NCBI GenBank assembly: GCA_009885595.1
Contig: VFKJ01000190.1
Span: 1 to 6,435 of the forward strand
Length of the DNA: 6,435 nucleotides
Direction: 5' to 3'
Origin: Myxococcales bacterium
GTDB lineage: Bacteria; Myxococcota; Myxococcia; Myxococcales; Myxococcaceae
In this document: positions 4,539 to 6,435 of the stretch, one piece after another
Layout of the letters: each line of letters opens with the position of its first letter
Numbering within the stretch: position 1 is the stretch's first letter
Translations under genes and position numbers: made by a program
The notes under the pieces: generated by a model
Told to the model about the DNA's origin: nothing
The model's database searches: none
What the model saw: the letters and a program-made list of their open reading frames with translations, nothing else

Positions 4539-6310
4539 TGCGCGTCCTGTTCCTGGTGTGGATTTTGGGCGTGCTCAGCGGGTGCGAGCTGGCGCAGCTG
4601 CCCAGCGACACCGTCTTCCGCTGCGAGCCCGACGATACGTGCGCGCAGCTGGGCTACGAGTGTGGTGGTGACCGGGTGTGCCGGCCCCGGTCAGCGAGGG
4701 ACGCAGGCGGCGACGCCGGCGCTACGGACGCGGGCGAGAACGACGCGGGACCGGATGACGCCGGGTTCGACGCGGGAGTGGAGGACGCCGGCCTGGACGA
4801 CGCCGGGATGGATGACGCGGGAATGGACGACGCAGGCGCTGATGCAGGCCTCGAGGACGCTGGCGTCGACGATGCGGGAATGGATGCGGGCACCGACGCC
4901 GGGGTCGACGCGGGCTGCGTTCCGACCGGCGCCATCGACGAGCCTGATCCGCTGCAGCTCGACGTCGACTGCGACGGCTTCGATGGCGACCTCGCGCGCG
5001 CGGGCTTCGTCGATCCGGGCACCGGCCAGGACGGCAACGCGGGCACGCGGGCCGCTCCGGTGCAGACCATCTCGCGCGCGGTCTCGCTGGGCAAAGAGCA
5101 GATCTACCTGGCCACCGGCACCTTCGCGGGTGCCGTCACCTTCAGCCGCGCCCTCTCGATCTACGGCGGGTACGACCTCGCCAATGGGTGGGCGCGCACC
5201 GGCACCCGCTCGGTGGTGACGGGCGCGATCGTCGGCAGCCCTGCCGGCGGGCGCGTGGTGCTGGAGCAACTCGAGGTGCAGGCGCCCGCCGCGGCGACCG
5301 CGGGCGCGGCGTCGGTGGCGGTCACGTTGATCAGCGCGTCTTCGGCCTCGCGCCTCACCAACTGCCGCCTGGTGGGAGGCATCGGCGCGAACGGCGGCGA
5401 TGGCGCCGCGGCGCCTGCGGTCGACCCGGGCAATGCAGGCAGCGCGGCGCTCAGCGGTGATGGTGGGGTGGGCGGCGTGGGCGCCGACTGCGGCGACGCG
5501 GGCACCTCGCCCGGCGGTTTCCTCGGCGGCAGCAGCCTGGACGACGGCGTGGGCACCCCGGGCCAGGACGCCACCCTGGGCGGCGCAGGCGCGCTCGCCA
5601 CCGTCATCGATGGCGGCGGGTTCGTCGGCCTCGACGGCGGAGACGCGCTCGCGGGGGCCTTGGGAGCGCAGTCGACCGCTCGCCCCACGGATCCCACCGC
5701 GGACCTGCTGGGCACGGTGACGGCGAGCGGCTGGCAAGGCGTGAGCCTGGGCACCTGGGCTCCTTCGCAGAGCGGCAGGCCGGGCGGGGGCGGCGGCGCG
5801 GGCGGCGGACTGGTCGACCTGGTCGCGTCCTTGCTGGCCCGAGGTGGAGGCGCGGGGGGCGGCGGCAGCGGCGGCTGCGGTGGCCGCAGCGGCACCGCCG
5901 GGCAGACGGGCGGCGCGTCGATCGGCCTGGTGTTGTTCGATAGCTCTCCCACGCTGCTGGACGTGCAGCTGGTCTCCACCCAGGCCGGCCGCGGCGGCAA
6001 CGGCGGCGCGGCGAGCGCGGGTGGTTCAGGCGGCCCGGGCGGCGCAGGGGCCCTGGGAGAAACGGTGGCCGCGGGCTCTGCGGGCGTCGGGGGCCGCGGC
6101 GCTTCGGGCGGCGCGGGTGGTTCGGGACGACAGGGACCGGGCGGCTGGGGCGGGCCGGTGGTGGGCCTGTTCTGCGGAGGCACGTCGGCTCCGGTGACGG
6201 ACGCCACCACCGTGTGGACCGCGGGGACGCCAGGCGTCGCGGGCACCGGAGATCCCGACGGGCAAGCCGGCCGTCAGCCTGCGAGCGGCTACAAGGTCAA
6301 CTGCCCTTGA
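4538..6310 (+). CDS. Lipoprotein with DAG linker and Gly-rich beta-helix-like body
   Basis: A 590-residue predicted lipoprotein. The lipobox LSGC puts the lipidated Cys at residue 16. A four-Cys module (C29, C35, C42, C48) follows. Residues 55-126 are a low-complexity linker with 16 copies of Asp-Ala-Gly. DVDCDGFDGD (142-151) resembles the DxDCDG metal-binding motif of myxobacterial surface proteins. FVDPGTGQDGNAGTRAAPVQTISRAV (from 157) and IYGGYD resemble the first turns of a DUF1565-like right-handed beta-helix. From about 280 to 565 the chain is extremely Gly/Ala-rich with many GG and GAGG motifs, ending in a short Cys-containing tail (VNCP). No catalytic motif is seen. A surface-exposed adhesive or structural role is an inference. 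ATG 4538 overlaps the previous stop by one base; GTG 4535, overlapping by four, is also possible and adds one residue. Confidence 0.9.
   Translation: MRVLFLVWILGVLSGCELAQLPSDTVFRCEPDDTCAQLGYECGGDRVCRPRSARDAGGDAGATDAGENDAGPDDAGFDAGVEDAGLDDAGMDDAGMDDAGADAGLEDAGVDDAGMDAGTDAGVDAGCVPTGAIDEPDPLQLDVDCDGFDGDLARAGFVDPGTGQDGNAGTRAAPVQTISRAVSLGKEQIYLATGTFAGAVTFSRALSIYGGYDLANGWARTGTRSVVTGAIVGSPAGGRVVLEQLEVQAPAAATAGAASVAVTLISASSASRLTNCRLVGGIGANGGDGAAAPAVDPGNAGSAALSGDGGVGGVGADCGDAGTSPGGFLGGSSLDDGVGTPGQDATLGGAGALATVIDGGGFVGLDGGDALAGALGAQSTARPTDPTADLLGTVTASGWQGVSLGTWAPSQSGRPGGGGGAGGGLVDLVASLLARGGGAGGGGSGGCGGRSGTAGQTGGASIGLVLFDSSPTLLDVQLVSTQAGRGGNGGAASAGGSGGPGGAGALGETVAAGSAGVGGRGASGGAGGSGRQGPGGWGGPVVGLFCGGTSAPVTDATTVWTAGTPGVAGTGDPDGQAGRQPASGYKVNCP
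4700..4915 (+). repeat. Degenerate Asp-Ala-Gly coding repeat
   Basis: This stretch encodes 16 DAG units spaced by one or two residues (xDAG or xxDAG, e.g. MDDAG twice in a row). At DNA level the copies vary in third positions, so the repeat is old or kept at protein level. It forms the acidic, flexible linker between the membrane-anchoring part and the beta-helix-like body of the lipoprotein. DAG-type linkers are common in myxobacterial lipoproteins. Confidence 0.9.
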
Positions 6311-6321
6311 GCTGAATGGCT

Positions 6322-6435
6322 CCGTTCATCCCGAGAGGGTTGATCGAAATAGGCCCCCGTTCATCCCGAGCGGAGTCGAGGGACCTCCACCGTTCGTCCC
6401 GAGCGGAGTCGAGGGACCTCCACCGTTCATCCCGA
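6322..6435. repeat. 33-bp tandem repeats, running off the window
   Basis: Two full 33-bp copies (6357-6389 and 6390-6422), starting CCGTTCATCC and ending GACCTCCA, differ at one base (A or G in TTC[A/G]TCC). A third begins at 6423 and is cut by the window edge. A diverged copy starts at 6322, sharing the first 14 bases. The core GAGCGGAGTCGAGGGA recalls intergenic elements that recur across many proteobacterial genomes (from memory). Weak TCCC/GGGA dyad symmetry is present. The array begins 11 bases after the lipoprotein stop. Confidence 0.9.

Noticed and set aside
5161..6246. 361-residue minus-strand Pro-rich frame, and the 348-residue frame at 4691-5737
   Set aside because: Both mirror the Gly-rich lipoprotein gene: Gly codons read as Pro or Ala on the other strand. 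No start context or domain supports them.
6322..6435. Possible CRISPR array
   Set aside because: The copies are directly adjacent with no variable spacers between them, so this is a simple tandem repeat.

Overview
The window looks like chromosomal DNA of a myxobacterium (Myxococcota). The evidence is very high GC, a lipoprotein with a long Asp-Ala-Gly linker, a DxDCDG metal-binding-like motif and a Gly-rich beta-helix-like body, and a second protein with a C-terminal membrane hairpin of a kind common in myxobacterial envelope proteins. This assignment is inferred from sequence style, not from a database match.

Layout. 1-211 is an AT-rich control region with a perfect 12-bp inverted repeat (78-110). 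212-1357 (+) encodes a complete AAA_14/DUF4143-type ATPase. 1358-1466 is a convergent gap with a 7-bp hairpin. 1467-2107 (-) is a complete type II toxin-antitoxin operon (RHH antitoxin, then PIN toxin). Its promoter, 2108-2143, holds a 16-bp perfect palindrome and appears to give a leaderless mRNA. 2144-2419 has no intact gene, only an orphan PEP-CTERM-like tail and several hairpins. 2420 to about 2870 (+) is a broken type IV pilin-like gene with a good ribosome binding site and prepilin leader, but a frameshift near 2630-2643 and an in-frame TAG at 2760. 2863-3545 (-) is a second, unrelated RHH/PIN operon, with a cluster of GCATA/TATGC half-sites over its start. 3708-6310 (+) is a tightly coupled pair: a secreted or periplasmic protein with a C-terminal membrane hairpin, and a lipoprotein with a DAG linker and Gly-rich body. 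6322-6435 holds 33-bp tandem repeats running off the window edge.

How it works together. The left half (about 1-3600) reads as an accessory patch: an orphan ATPase, two toxin-antitoxin modules on the same strand, and a decayed pilin gene between them. Both TA modules couple toxin to antitoxin through a GTGA overlap, and each has its own candidate operator. The right half looks like a stable two-gene envelope operon. I do not see an obviously new multi-gene system. The most interesting signals are the inverted repeat ahead of the ATPase, the palindrome between the -35 and -10 of the first TA operon with its leaderless start, and the decayed pilin.
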